In this document: in pieces, positions 1-10,009 of the stretch
Numbering within the stretch: the stretch's first letter is position 1
Layout of the letters: every line of letters starts with the position of its first letter
Assembly: GCF_000348985.1 (NCBI RefSeq)
Contig: NC_035927.1
Location: 682,001-746,000 of the forward strand
From: Huiozyma naganishii CBS 8797
Taxonomy: Eukaryota; Ascomycota; Saccharomycetes; Saccharomycetales; Saccharomycetaceae
DNA: 64,000 nucleotides
Direction: 5' to 3'
Position numbers and translations under genes: made by a program
Notes under the pieces: model-generated
What the model saw: only the letters and a program-made list of their open reading frames with translations
Told to the model about the DNA's origin: nothing
Database searches by the model: none

Positions 1-3000
1 AACTGCCCGCACAACTGTGGAACGCTGTCGCAACCGGAATTCTGTCATCCAACTCCACAGGGGTTTCTTCCCTGCCAGGTGGTCAACTGAGTGCGAACTC
101 TACTGGACAACGCCAACCACACCACCCACCACAACCACCATTGGGGCGGGTCTCGTCAATGACCTTTAGAAACGCGTCGCACGACTGGACTATCTCCCAG
201 GAGAAGAAACAGCAGTTCGACGCTCTGTTCGACTCGCTGGACCAAAACAAGCAGGGATCGTTATCCGCACAGGTCCTCGTGCCCTTCTTCCTATCCTCGA
301 AACTGAATCAGGAAACACTCGCTTCCATCTGGGACTTGGCTGATATTCACAACAGCGCAGACTTCACAAAACTAGAGTTTGCCATCGCAATGTTCCTGAT
401 CCAGAAGAAGACTTCCGGACTAGACTTACCGGATGTCGTGCCCAACGAACTGCTGAACTCGCCAGCATTGGGACTCAACAGCAACAACAACAACCAACAG
501 CCACCGGCACAGCAGTTTTCCATCCCATCAAGGACTACAAAGCCATCGTTTGAAGAAGCGCCAAGACAAGTAGCACAACCATCCAACAACGGATCCATCA
601 ATGACCTTATGGGTTTGAACAGCTCCTTTGCGTCTCCTCCGCCAGCACTGCCCCGTCACGATACTAACAACAGTATTGACTCTAACGGACCACCACCGGC
701 TTTGAAGAAGTTCACACCAACGTCCAACTTCGGCCAAAACATCATCAAGGAGGAAGGTGAGGGCGCGTACAACCAACCGCAGTTTCAAAATAAGGCTGCT
801 GCGGTTTCTCCACAGCAGAGGTCCTCTTCGGTGGCTCTACCACAAGTACCCAATTTTGCCTCTTTGAGTATCCCAACATCGGCAACTGGTGGTGCTGTAG
901 CGGCAACTGCAGGTGCTGTGGGTGCAGGAGTTGCAACGATGGGTAAATCTTTAGCAGGTGGGTTCCAGAACAACGACTTGTATGCTGATAGTACCGCATC
1001 CGCTCAGTTGTCTAATGCAACGACTGACTTGGCGAACTTATCGAACCAAGTAAACTCCTTGACGACGCAGGCTACTGCCACGAATACGAAAAAGGCAAGG
1101 GCAACCCAGGAGTTGCAAAGGGTCAACGAGATGAAGCAGTCTATCCAGACGAAACTGGCCACTCTGAGGTCTACCCACGACGCCAACGTCAAGCAGACAG
1201 AACAGCTGCAGAGCCAACTCGTCGTCGCCAACAAGGAGACGGAGACCTTGCAGGGAGAACTGAATGTTGTAGAGGCCAATTTCAACGCTATGCAGGGCCA
1301 AATCAACGATTTGAATGGACAGTTGACTCAAGCGCAAACTGAAAACCAAACTTTGAAGGAAAGGATCAACAACTTCAACGCACAAGCGGCAGCTCTGCAG
1401 ACGCAGCTAGAGGAGAAGCAACAGCAGGTGAAACAGGAAAGGTCTGTTGTGGACGTGAATAGCAAACAGATCGAACTAAACGACATCACCGTGGCAAACT
1501 TCACTAACGAGATCACCGGGTTGGACGAGAAATTGGCCTCCTTCGTGAGCAAGCACAGCGAACTGGACAACTACCAAAAAACTTTGGAGGAAAAACATGC
1601 CCAATTACAACAGAAATACGAGGAGTTGTCAAACACAGAAACCGATCTAACCGAGAGACAAACCGCCTTGGACGAAAGGAACCAACAGATCGAGGAACAA
1701 GAGAAGTTGTATCACGAGCAAGTGACCCGTCTTCAAGGCATGTTTGACGAGTTGGCGCAAAGAAGGGAGGATTTCGAGAAGGCGGACCAAGACTTGAAGA
1801 ATCAACACATGGAGTACGCTACTCACGTTCAAGAGCTATCTGAAAGACAGATGAAGTTGGCGATGGGTGAGCTACCCGATGATGCTGAAAAGATAATCAG
1901 CCAGAATAACATTTTGACCAACGAGGAACAAATCTCAAAGTTTGTCGACAGCACCGTCAAGGAATCCCATCTAGACAAAGCTATGAATGCAGAAGGCGAG
2001 AACGGTAAAGCGGAAAGCGATGTTTTCAGCAAGGATGTCCCCACGGTACCCTCTCAGACGGAGACTACGGAGGCCAATAACTCTACTACTTTAAGTAACG
2101 GGAACGAAAATATTTCGGACCGGTTTGAAGGTGACTTGAACGAATACGGCCTTCCAAGAATTCAATCATTCACGTCATCTGTCGCGAACAACGCTCCGCA
2201 ATCTGTCAGGGACGATATGGAGTTACCAGCTGTAGCGGAAAGAACCACTGCTCCGGAGAGTGCCGGTAACAACACTATCACTTCATCCACTGGGAGTTCT
2301 CATATCCCAGGAGATTGGGAAACCCCACCTGCGGAGGCGCCAACAGCATCCAACGACACGGATTCTGAGACGTCGATTCAGGAATCGCCCAAACCAGAAG
2401 GGCACTCCCATTTAGAAGATGCCGTTGATGCTGTCAACATCCGTGCGCAAAATACCAATAGGAATCAGATTGACGAGGAGTTCCCACCGATCCAAGAGTT
2501 GGATGTCAACGACAGCGACTCGTCCTCGTCTTCCTCCTCGGAGAAGGATTTCCAAGACACTCGTGACTCGATGAAATCGCCAAAGATTCCTGCGAACGCA
2601 CCTGCCGCTGTGGTGGAGAAGGATGAGTTCGATGACGAGTTTGCTGGGCTACAAGAGGCCGCTATTGAGAACACTGCTGGTGGTGATGACGCTGGGGCGG
2701 AGACAGCGACTCCTAACCTTTCTGGTGCAAATGCTCAGTTCCGAAGTTACCCATCTGCTGATTTGGCCGGTGAGTTGAACGATAACACATTCACCGTGGT
2801 CCCCGCTCCCGCGGCTGCCCCCACGCAACCAGCGGTTCCGCCGCATGCCGCTACGTCAAACTCGCCCAACGATGTGAGCAACGACGAGTGGGACGAGATC
2901 TTTGCCGGGTTCGGGAATTCGAAATATGGTGTGGAACAACCTCCTACGCCCACACCACAGAGCCACCCACCGCGGTCACCACTTCCGCAAGCGCCAGCCC

Positions 3001-3188
3001 AGGGTCAGTTTGAGGCTCAACCGCTGTCGAAACCCCCTGTGAACAGGGCCATTGCTACGACGCCCAAGTCTCTTGCTATTGAGGAGCTGAGCGGGATGGG
3101 GTTTACTGAGATGGAAGCGACGAAGGCGTTGCAAGATTGTAACTGGGATTTGGAGGCTGCTACGAATCTTCTGTTGGATAGTGCTTGA
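1..3188 (+). CDS. EDE1: Ede1-like endocytic scaffold, 5' end outside window
   Basis: Early-endocytosis scaffold of the Eps15 family that organises clathrin-mediated uptake sites at the plasma membrane. The frame is open from base 3 with no stop, so the gene runs off the left edge. The first visible codons, including LPAQLW, look like the end of an EH domain. A further EH domain follows (about 171-460; WDLADIHNSADFTKLEF is typical). Then come Pro/Gln/Asn-rich linkers, a long coiled coil (about 1000-1850), an acidic Ser-rich tail, and a C-terminal UBA domain (GMGFTEMEATKALQDCNWDL, ubiquitin binding) just before the stop. Ede1 of S. cerevisiae is about 1380 residues with three EH domains, so the first part is missing only because the window starts here. 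The neighbours MOH1 and SEC17 match YBL047C-YBL049W-YBL050W, which supports the identity. Confidence 0.95.
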   Translation, partial: LPAQLWNAVATGILSSNSTGVSSLPGGQLSANSTGQRQPHHPPQPPLGRVSSMTFRNASHDWTISQEKKQQFDALFDSLDQNKQGSLSAQVLVPFFLSSKLNQETLASIWDLADIHNSADFTKLEFAIAMFLIQKKTSGLDLPDVVPNELLNSPALGLNSNNNNQQPPAQQFSIPSRTTKPSFEEAPRQVAQPSNNGSINDLMGLNSSFASPPPALPRHDTNNSIDSNGPPPALKKFTPTSNFGQNIIKEEGEGAYNQPQFQNKAAAVSPQQRSSSVALPQVPNFASLSIPTSATGGAVAATAGAVGAGVATMGKSLAGGFQNNDLYADSTASAQLSNATTDLANLSNQVNSLTTQATATNTKKARATQELQRVNEMKQSIQTKLATLRSTHDANVKQTEQLQSQLVVANKETETLQGELNVVEANFNAMQGQINDLNGQLTQAQTENQTLKERINNFNAQAAALQTQLEEKQQQVKQERSVVDVNSKQIELNDITVANFTNEITGLDEKLASFVSKHSELDNYQKTLEEKHAQLQQKYEELSNTETDLTERQTALDERNQQIEEQEKLYHEQVTRLQGMFDELAQRREDFEKADQDLKNQHMEYATHVQELSERQMKLAMGELPDDAEKIISQNNILTNEEQISKFVDSTVKESHLDKAMNAEGENGKAESDVFSKDVPTVPSQTETTEANNSTTLSNGNENISDRFEGDLNEYGLPRIQSFTSSVANNAPQSVRDDMELPAVAERTTAPESAGNNTITSSTGSSHIPGDWETPPAEAPTASNDTDSETSIQESPKPEGHSHLEDAVDAVNIRAQNTNRNQIDEEFPPIQELDVNDSDSSSSSSSEKDFQDTRDSMKSPKIPANAPAAVVEKDEFDDEFAGLQEAAIENTAGGDDAGAETATPNLSGANAQFRSYPSADLAGELNDNTFTVVPAPAAAPTQPAVPPHAATSNSPNDVSNDEWDEIFAGFGNSKYGVEQPPTPTPQSHPPRSPLPQAPAQGQFEAQPLSKPPVNRAIATTPKSLAIEELSGMGFTEMEATKALQDCNWDLEAATNLLLDSA

Positions 3189-3291
3189 GGCACGTATCGT
3201 GGTTGTGTAAAATGAAATGTATGTATGTTCTAATACTGTTTCCGATGCTTTACTGGTATACATACGGTTATACAGATTGGGGGGGGAGGGG

Positions 3292-3765
3292 TTAAGTGCA
3301 CTTGCATATCGTTTCGAGTTCAAGTATGTACTTGCCCTCTTTGTATTTTTGTTCCGCTCTCTCGCTCTCCAGGTACTTCCACCCAACGAGACTCTTGCAC
3401 AGGTTGCACACGATATCGCAGACGAGGTAATCCCCAGTGAGCATGGACCTCATTTCTACTTTATCCTCTGCGACGTTGCACACATGGCTGATGAGGTACG
3501 CATCCCCTGTTCTGCCATGGTAGTCCCTTGATATGATCTGGAGCGACGACGACAAGTGAGTCCTACAACACTTGCACCCGTACGTGACAAACTTCTCGAG
3601 CGTCAAGTTCCTGGGTCTTCGCCGGAGTCTTCTACCAGGAGGTGCGAGCAACGTAACGTGTCTGTCGTCTGATTCCCTCGCCCTGTTTGCCGCGAGGCAC
3701 GATTTCCGGGACAGTCGTTGCCAGCACGACGGTGGGTCTATGTATGAAGTCAGGTGGATGCCCAT
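3292..3765 (-). CDS. MOH1: Moh1-like Yippee-family zinc-binding protein
   Basis: 157-residue protein of the Yippee/Moh1 family. Family features visible are two CxxC pairs (C64/C67 and C120/C123) that would bind one zinc, the stretch [14 protein letters not shown] between them, and [20 protein letters not shown] near the end. The N-terminal 55 residues are basic and not obviously conserved. Moh1 has been linked to stationary-phase survival, but its biochemical role is not known. It lies tail to tail with EDE1, 103 bases apart, and directly downstream of SEC17 on the same strand, as in S. cerevisiae (YBL049W). Confidence 0.9.
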   Translation of the reverse strand: MGIHLTSYIDPPSCWQRLSRKSCLAANRARESDDRHVTLLAPPGRRLRRRPRNLTLEKFVTYGCKCCRTHLSSSLQIISRDYHGRTGDAYLISHVCNVAEDKVEMRSMLTGDYLVCDIVCNLCKSLVGWKYLESERAEQKYKEGKYILELETICKCT

Positions 3766-3870
3766 GTGTTGCTTGGACTCTTCGTGAGTGGCCTCCCCTG
3801 TTTAGTCTTTAATAACCTTGATTTACACACATACACAAGTTAAAATGGTCTACTTACGTGGGGGAGCCCC

Positions 3871-4749
3871 TCACAGAAGGTCATCTTCTGCCTTTGCGAT
3901 GGTTTCTTTGATCTTGAGCAAAATAGTGGTCTTCCACTTGTCCAGTTTGCTGAACTTATCGTAGTCGAACGCCACGGAGCTTAGTCTCTCTGTATCGTTT
4001 TCGTCGTACGCCTCTACCAAGTTCTGCAACAGTGTAAACTCTCTTGAGTCTGCGAAGTTTGGGTCCTCCTGTTGTCCCTCTTGCAAGGTTCTCCTTGCCG
4101 CTACGGAATCCGTCGCTGCGAGTTGACAGAGCCCTTTCTTCAAGTAGTACTCCTTAAGGGACCACTGCGACAGTCTGTTCCCCATACTGTTCGCGATAAG
4201 TTTCGAGTACAACTCCGAGGCGTCCATGAACCTGTTATCGAGCGCCTTGAGGTCCGCACACTTGAGGTACGATTTGTTCGCTAGTGCCATCGCCTGATCT
4301 TGAGCGTACCATTCCCCAGCGGTCTCGTACGCATCTATCGCTGCGGCATAATCATGCAAATCGGTCTCGTACACTTCCCCCAACTCAAACTTGAAATTGG
4401 CACCTCTACGGAACTGGCCTCTCTTAGTGAATATCCCAATGGCTATATCCAGGGACGTCACTGCATCACGAGGAGAGTTTGCTGCCTTGTACGACTTGTA
4501 AGCGTCGATGTAGACGTTCCCAGCGTCATCCTCGTTCCCAGCCTGGATCTGGTACTGAGCGGCCTTCACGAATGCATCACCAGCTGGCTGTAACTGTTTT
4601 CTTAGTTTGTAAACGTTAGCTGCTTGGATACATAGGTCCGCTGCCTCTTCGAACTTGTAAGAGCCTGACCCACCGAAGAACTTCTTCAACCCGGAAGAGG
4701 GTACACCTTTCTTCTCTGCTCTTGCAAGCAACTCCACAGGATCGGACAT
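3871..4749 (-). CDS. SEC17: Alpha-SNAP, SNARE-complex disassembly adaptor
   Basis: 292-residue alpha-SNAP. It recruits the ATPase Sec18/NSF to cis-SNARE complexes so that they are taken apart after membrane fusion. The protein is all-helical with TPR-like repeats. Recognisable stretches are GQFRRGANFKFELGE, GEWYAQDQAMALANK and MGNRLSQWSLKEYYLKKGLC, and the C-terminal DDLL used for Sec18 stimulation is present. I chose the ATG at 4749 (MSDPVELL), which matches the family start; the frame is open seven codons further upstream, from another ATG at 4770. The reading frame is uninterrupted, whereas I recall an intron near the 5' end of the S. cerevisiae gene. GPA2 is divergent from it. Confidence 0.96.
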   Translation of the reverse strand: MSDPVELLARAEKKGVPSSGLKKFFGGSGSYKFEEAADLCIQAANVYKLRKQLQPAGDAFVKAAQYQIQAGNEDDAGNVYIDAYKSYKAANSPRDAVTSLDIAIGIFTKRGQFRRGANFKFELGEVYETDLHDYAAAIDAYETAGEWYAQDQAMALANKSYLKCADLKALDNRFMDASELYSKLIANSMGNRLSQWSLKEYYLKKGLCQLAATDSVAARRTLQEGQQEDPNFADSREFTLLQNLVEAYDENDTERLSSVAFDYDKFSKLDKWKTTILLKIKETIAKAEDDLL

Positions 4750-5317
4750 GGGGAGAAGCGCCAAGCACAATCAAAGAATGTCTACGTCTGTGTCTGCTGT
4801 CTCTGTGTCTTGTATAAGAGACGTTTCGTTTCGAAGAGAATCCTTTTGAGGAAGTTGTGACAGTGTCACGTGAAGGAGGTGGACCAGGCGGTGGCGGTGG
4901 CGGCAGACCAGGGCAGTGGACCAGGTACACGGTAGACCGCCGTGGTTTGGGACTCACTCTCGTCCTCTCACTCTCTCGCTTCCCCATCTCCCAGAAATGT
5001 TAACCTCCTCAGTCCTCCCCCCGCTCACACCAGACACAAGAAGAGAGAAGACCAAACAACCACCACGCCACACCATCCAGGACACTACACGGACCCAAGA
5101 AGACACTACGGGACATAGCAGGGCCCATCGGAGACCATAAGAGAGCCTGAGTACTGGTCACCGGTCACCGCTTAGGGCTTCACTCTCGAAGTGAGGGCTT
5201 TGTTTCTGCGCTGCAAATTTTGAACTTCGAACCTCGAAGACGCGACGAACGTTTGAAGCCGGTGCTGGTGCTGGTGGTGGATGGTCGTTGGAGGGCTGGT
5301 CGGCTGGCGAGTGAGTG
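4750..5317. promoter_or_regulatory. SEC17-GPA2 divergent intergenic region with a TCACGTGA box
   Basis: 568 bases between the divergent starts of SEC17 and GPA2. There is a perfect TCACGTGA (Cbf1/bHLH E-box) at 4866-4873 and CA-rich low-complexity sequence around 5040-5110. No gene-sized open frame with recognisable coding content is seen. The E-box assignment is by motif only. Confidence 0.45.
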
Positions 5318-6556
5318 ATGGGTCTGTGCGGTTCGAAAGAGGAGAGTGCGGGGAATGCCGGGACTGGCGGCGGCGGTGTCAGGCGGACCGGGGCTCCGCA
5401 GAAGGAGACGAAGGAGAAGGTGAAGGGGACGGGGCAGACCGGGGAGAAGCGTGTTGAGGACGCCGGTGCAGTCGCCGCGGCGACTGCACCGGCGTCCTCG
5501 CAGAACCCGCTGGACAACACCTCCGACGAGGAGATGAAAGTGCTGTTGCTAGGTGCTGGGGAGTCTGGTAAATCGACCGTCTTGCAACAGCTTAAAATCT
5601 TACACCAAAACGGGTTCTCGGATAAAGAGTTGCGCGACTTTGTGCCTCTCATCCACAGCAATCTTGTAGATGTTGGTCGTGAACTGATAGTCGCGAGGAA
5701 GAAGTTTGATGTGGAACCGGATAACGGGCTCACGGAACAAGAGATGGACGATTTGTTCGATTTTAACTTCAATTTGGATCAGAAATTGAAACCAGATGGG
5801 TCGATAGAGTCCCTGCCGAACTCAAAATTGGGGCAATTCCCAGAACAGTTTACAGCAACCCTGGCGAAACTGTGGGGGTCTTCCGAGACACAACGTTTAC
5901 TCCAGGGGCCACAATCGTCGCAATTCTATATCATGGATTCAGCTCCCTATTTCCTTGAGAAGACAAACTTAGCACGGATCACAGCTAATGGGTATAAACC
6001 AACACAACAGGACGTACTGCGGTCAAGGCAGAAGACCTCGGGGATCTTCGATACACATATTAACATGGGGTCTAACTTAAAGTTACATTTCTTCGATGTA
6101 GGTGGACAACGGTCAGAGAGGAAGAAATGGATCCACTGCTTCGATAACGTAGCGTTGATCATTTTTTGTGTCTCCCTGTCAGAGTACGACCAATTCCTAG
6201 TAGAGGATTCAGAACAGAATAGGTTCCAAGAATCTCTTGTACTGTTCGATAACATCGTCAACTCACGTTGGTTCTCAAGGACTTCAGTGGTACTTTTCCT
6301 CAACAAGATCGATCTTTTCGCAGAGAAACTGAAACGTAAACCACTGGAGGACTACTTCCCAGACTACAACGGCGGGAACAATATAAACAAGGCCACAAAG
6401 TACATCCTGTGGAGGTTCGTACAACTCAATAGGGCAAACTTGAACATATACCCACACGTAACGCAGGCCACGGACACATCAAACATTAAACTGGTCTTTG
6501 CAGCGATCAAGGAATCCATCCTGGAGAACTCCTTGAAGGACACGGGCGTGCTCTGA
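5318..6556 (+). CDS. GPA2: Heterotrimeric-type G protein alpha subunit (Gpa2, glucose/cAMP signalling)
   Basis: 412-residue G-alpha. Gpa2 couples the glucose receptor Gpr1 to adenylate cyclase at the plasma membrane. The start MGLCGS gives the Gly2 myristoylation and Cys4 palmitoylation signal. A low-complexity linker (residues about 7-65) follows, then the P-loop GAGESGKST (from residue 79), the switch I region with RSRQKTSG, switch II DVGGQRSERKKW (from 260), NKID (from 329) and TQATDT (from 382). The linker and the MGLC start favour Gpa2 over Gpa1, as do the neighbours MED17, PRO3 and YAT2 (YER022W-YER024W). Bases 5456-5499, coding residues 47-61, are a perfect 44-bp palindrome; see findings. 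Confidence 0.95.
   Translation: MGLCGSKEESAGNAGTGGGGVRRTGAPQKETKEKVKGTGQTGEKRVEDAGAVAAATAPASSQNPLDNTSDEEMKVLLLGAGESGKSTVLQQLKILHQNGFSDKELRDFVPLIHSNLVDVGRELIVARKKFDVEPDNGLTEQEMDDLFDFNFNLDQKLKPDGSIESLPNSKLGQFPEQFTATLAKLWGSSETQRLLQGPQSSQFYIMDSAPYFLEKTNLARITANGYKPTQQDVLRSRQKTSGIFDTHINMGSNLKLHFFDVGGQRSERKKWIHCFDNVALIIFCVSLSEYDQFLVEDSEQNRFQESLVLFDNIVNSRWFSRTSVVLFLNKIDLFAEKLKRKPLEDYFPDYNGGNNINKATKYILWRFVQLNRANLNIYPHVTQATDTSNIKLVFAAIKESILENSLKDTGVL
5456..5499. repeat. Perfect 44-bp palindrome inside GPA2
   Basis: Two 22-base arms (5456-5477 and 5478-5499) are exact reverse complements with no spacer. Pairing stops at both outer edges (T at 5455, G at 5500). The segment codes an Ala-rich linker, and the opposite strand reads the same amino acids in one frame. 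It would form a very stable hairpin in the mRNA and a cruciform in DNA. Confidence 0.95.
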
Positions 6557-6708
6557 CCCAAAAAGTATGTAAGACTGCTAGTACGAGTAGTATATAACGT
6601 TATGCAGTTTTCGTCATTTTTTGATCAACTTTCAATTATTCAATGAGAGTTCTAGCGTACAGAGAACAGGAACAAACCTAGGCCAGGCAACCCCCCCAAC
6701 TCTCTGCA

Positions 6709-8535
6709 ATGAGTGACGAACAGGGAATCAATTTGGCATTGGACCCAAACCTTATTACGCTGCCCCTCAATGGGTCCACAGGAACCACAACAACGTCACC
6801 GCTCGAAATGGACACTGCAGCAGGCACCGACACCACGGCCAAACCGAAAGTATCGCTAGTGGACAACCCGCACGAGATGTACGGACAGATGCCCCTTGCA
6901 CAACTGGTCCCACTCATCTTGCAACAACGACAGATCCCCTTCTCGCAACTGCTAGAACAGAATATCATTAATAGCATGTCTGGGGACGAACAGCCGTTCA
7001 TCCCAGAGGAGCAGACCGTGGATATGGCAGAGTCAGGTGCCCTGAATAACAGGAGGGGGCAAGACGAGACGTTCGCGTCTATACGCGCCAACATGGTCGA
7101 GCAAACAAACGTAGCGTTGAACGAGGCGTCCCTCGCATTGGAGACCGTTGCGCTGCTGTTGAGCGCCACGAGGGAGAGTAACGCAAAGGCTTCGATCTCA
7201 CCATTCTTGAAGAACACGGTGCCCTTGCGGTCCCTAAACAGCGATAGCGTCTTGCAACAACCGAGTGAGCCTCTAGACGATTTGAAGTTTGCCCTAGGTT
7301 GGAAGCTAAAGTGTCTAGATGACTGCAAGAATAAACTCAGAAGGGAAGTAGACACCCTCAGGGCCACTTTGGAAAGAGAACACCTCTACTGGAGGAAGAT
7401 TGGCCAGTACATCAAGAACAGCGACGTCGTCTTCAAAATGAGAGATAAGTCTACTGGGTTGAAAGCTATCGCACTGAAATTCGGGTACGAGGACTCAGGG
7501 TCTGCGTACAGGTACGACCGGGGGATCGCTATTCTGAGAAACCGGCCAGAGTCCGATATGCTAGAGTTGGTGCCCGTGGCAAGCACGCGAGACGGGCCAA
7601 GAGGGTTCCAGGAGAAATTACTGAGGGTCAGAATATTCACCAAGATAGCATCAGAGGAGGACTATATATTCAGTGGAGAGAGTACGTTACAGGACAATGC
7701 GGAAGGTAGTGTGTTCAACAACGAGAATATCCGCGGGCAAATAAGCAAGTTGAAGGATATCATATTTGAAAAGGAACTCATGTACCAGTTGAAGAGGGAG
7801 TGTGCTCCCTTGATCTCGTACGGTGTGAGCATCGAGAATGAGAACAAAGTGGTCATGGAGTTACCCAACGAGAAATTCGAGATAGAGTTGGTCAGTTGCG
7901 ACGAGAGTTCCATGGCAAACCACGATCATGATAACCCGAGAACCAACGATAGGAGGGCTAACCTCTTCCTCATCACTCTGAGGATGCTTCTCATTGTACA
8001 GTTCAAAAAGAACATAAGACGAGGGCTGGCAATGAATGTGTCCTCCTCGAGGCGGGGGCCTGAAGACATTCTGTTGCTCAGACCATTGCTTGCGAAATTA
8101 CGACACCAGAACTACAAGATATTGCTGCGAATGATCATCAAGGACAATTTCTTGGAAATGGTACAGGGCTCTACCGTTGAAGAGCAAGACAACACGCCGA
8201 GAGATGATGCAGGTACGAATTCTGCGAGAGTACTGGACAGACACATATACAAACTCAACAGTGAAATCGACGCGTTCAACCAGCTGATAAACTACCCGAG
8301 TACTCTTTTCACATTGAAAACTGCAACTGGCGAAGCACTGACAGTGTCGCTAGAGTTGCCCAACTATTGCAACGCTAAGATCGAGGTCTCCTACACGAGT
8401 TTCCATGCTAAGTTCTCCGAGTTTAAAGAGGCGGAAGAGTTTCTGCACTTCCTCGTTAACGAATACGTGAACAAGAGTCAACCGCCACTGAACCAGGGCG
8501 GAGAGGACCCACCGTTATCCGTCACATCGAGATAG
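6709..8535 (+). CDS. SRB4: Mediator head subunit Med17/Srb4
   Basis: 608-residue homologue of Med17 (Srb4), the central subunit of the Mediator head module that contacts RNA polymerase II in the nucleus. The S. cerevisiae protein is 687 residues. Recognisable features include the N-terminal NPHEMYGQMPLAQLVPLILQ-type segment, the conserved middle LKFALGWKLKCLDDCKNKLR, and a mixed alpha/beta C-terminal region. It lies 152 bases downstream of GPA2 and upstream of PRO3, the same order as YER020W-YER022W-YER023W with RPN3 absent. Identity rests on sequence resemblance plus position. Confidence 0.88.
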   Translation: MSDEQGINLALDPNLITLPLNGSTGTTTTSPLEMDTAAGTDTTAKPKVSLVDNPHEMYGQMPLAQLVPLILQQRQIPFSQLLEQNIINSMSGDEQPFIPEEQTVDMAESGALNNRRGQDETFASIRANMVEQTNVALNEASLALETVALLLSATRESNAKASISPFLKNTVPLRSLNSDSVLQQPSEPLDDLKFALGWKLKCLDDCKNKLRREVDTLRATLEREHLYWRKIGQYIKNSDVVFKMRDKSTGLKAIALKFGYEDSGSAYRYDRGIAILRNRPESDMLELVPVASTRDGPRGFQEKLLRVRIFTKIASEEDYIFSGESTLQDNAEGSVFNNENIRGQISKLKDIIFEKELMYQLKRECAPLISYGVSIENENKVVMELPNEKFEIELVSCDESSMANHDHDNPRTNDRRANLFLITLRMLLIVQFKKNIRRGLAMNVSSSRRGPEDILLLRPLLAKLRHQNYKILLRMIIKDNFLEMVQGSTVEEQDNTPRDDAGTNSARVLDRHIYKLNSEIDAFNQLINYPSTLFTLKTATGEALTVSLELPNYCNAKIEVSYTSFHAKFSEFKEAEEFLHFLVNEYVNKSQPPLNQGGEDPPLSVTSR

Positions 8536-8662
8536 AGATAGGCGCAAAAAAAATTAATGATATAAAATATAACAATATTAAAGAATCAAAGCATATAAAA
8601 GAAACTTGTGGTGGGAGATAGAACAGGGTACAAACCCACTGATTTTAAAAGGGCAGAACACA

Positions 8663-9520
8663 ATGGGTTACACTTTGACAATATTAGGTTGTGGTGTTAT
8701 GGGCCAGGCTATCCTGTCGGCCATTTACAAAGCTGAAAAGCCCACGGACGTGGCTGTTGCTGAATTATACCCGTCGAAGATCATTGCTTGCAACGGCGAC
8801 GAACCTGCCGCAGAGCAGGTGGCCCAGATGATAAAGGGTTACGGCGAGTCCCCCAACGGGATTGTCGTCGAGTCTGCCTTTGGCAACAACAGGGAAGCTG
8901 TCAGCGAGTCCAAAGTTGTGATCTTGGGTACCAAACCGTTCCTCGTGGAGACCGTTCTCGACGAAGTCAAGGACGTTGTTTCGGGTAAGCTACTGATCTC
9001 GATTGCTGCTGGGTGGACCATTGACCAACTGGCGAATTACACGCCGCCAGTGTCCCGTGTTATGACGAACACCCCAGCAAAGTACGGCTACGGGTGTGCA
9101 GTCATTGCGCACTCTGCACAGGTCACTGCTGACCAAAAGAAGACTGTCTCGCAACTGATCAGCCACGTGGGGACCTGTGTTGAGCTACCTGAGAAGAACA
9201 TGGACGCAGCGACGTCCCTCGTGGGATCCGGTCCAGCGTACGTGCTACTGATGATCGAATCGATGATGGAAAGTGGTATCAAAATGGGGATCCCACTTCG
9301 TGAATCGCTTACTTGCTCTTTGAAAGTGCTCGAGGGTACGTGCAAGATGGTTGAAGAATCCGGTACACACCCCAGTGTTTTAAAACACCAGGTCTGTACA
9401 CCTGGTGGTACGACCATCGCTGGGCTTTGCAAGATGGAGGAAAACGGTGTCAAGAGCGGAATCATCAAGGGTGTCGAAGAGGGAGCAATTGTCGCGGCAA
9501 AACTGGGCAAGCGTAAGTGA
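8663..9520 (+). CDS. PRO3: Pyrroline-5-carboxylate reductase
   Basis: 285-residue enzyme for the last step of proline synthesis, reducing pyrroline-5-carboxylate to proline with NAD(P)H in the cytosol. The N-terminal Rossmann motif is [11 protein letters not shown]. The C-terminal dimerisation domain carries the signature [11 protein letters not shown] and the preceding GSGPAYV. The ATG at 8663 gives MGYTLTILG, the family start; the frame upstream (from 8606) has only a non-ATG opening and a sequence unlike the family. Upstream bases 8536-8662 are AT-rich with A-runs. Confidence 0.96.
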   Translation: MGYTLTILGCGVMGQAILSAIYKAEKPTDVAVAELYPSKIIACNGDEPAAEQVAQMIKGYGESPNGIVVESAFGNNREAVSESKVVILGTKPFLVETVLDEVKDVVSGKLLISIAAGWTIDQLANYTPPVSRVMTNTPAKYGYGCAVIAHSAQVTADQKKTVSQLISHVGTCVELPEKNMDAATSLVGSGPAYVLLMIESMMESGIKMGIPLRESLTCSLKVLEGTCKMVEESGTHPSVLKHQVCTPGGTTIAGLCKMEENGVKSGIIKGVEEGAIVAAKLGKRK

Positions 9521-10009
9521 GCTGGACCAGGTATGTATAACTGAACTGTATAAGCAGATCTCAAGGCATCGAGATGTGTCAAGCCATCCATCCCAGGTCT
9601 GCCCTGAGCGCTGCTACTACTTGCTAATAGAAATTCCCTGTTTAAGCCATATATCGCCGTAAATGGTAACTTATTACCGGAAACGGCAAAACCCTTTCCA
9701 AAGTGTTAAAACCCATCCCAAACAGGAAATTCCGCGATTTCGGCCCGGTTTCGGACCAGCGGAAAATAGGGAATCACGTGACATGTCACGCATTTTGCGA
9801 TGACTCGCTGTAGTTGAATCTTGTATAAAAGAGCGATGACTTGGAGTCGAGTTCTCTGGTATTCGGGATGGACTTATATGTTGGCGATCCTCTCTCCCCA
9901 GATGGATACACAACACTATCCAATTTGATTTAACAATTGAGCTTTCCAAAAAGAAGGAAACAAGGGAATATATTATATATTCATATATATATATATATTA
10001 CTATCTTGA
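9521..10009. promoter_or_regulatory. YAT2 upstream region: E-box and TATA
   Basis: 489 bases. TCACGTGA lies at 9774-9781 and TATAAAA at 9824-9830, about 180 bases before the YAT2 ATG. Several CCGG/CGG-containing stretches at 9690-9760 could be sites for zinc-cluster regulators of gluconeogenic genes, but none fits a consensus well enough to call. A (TA)-rich run ends at 10000. No gene is seen. Confidence 0.45.

Noticed and set aside
5158..5772. 204-codon reverse frame opposite GPA2
   Set aside because: Shadow frame; it partly repeats GPA2 amino acids only because of the palindrome at 5456-5499.
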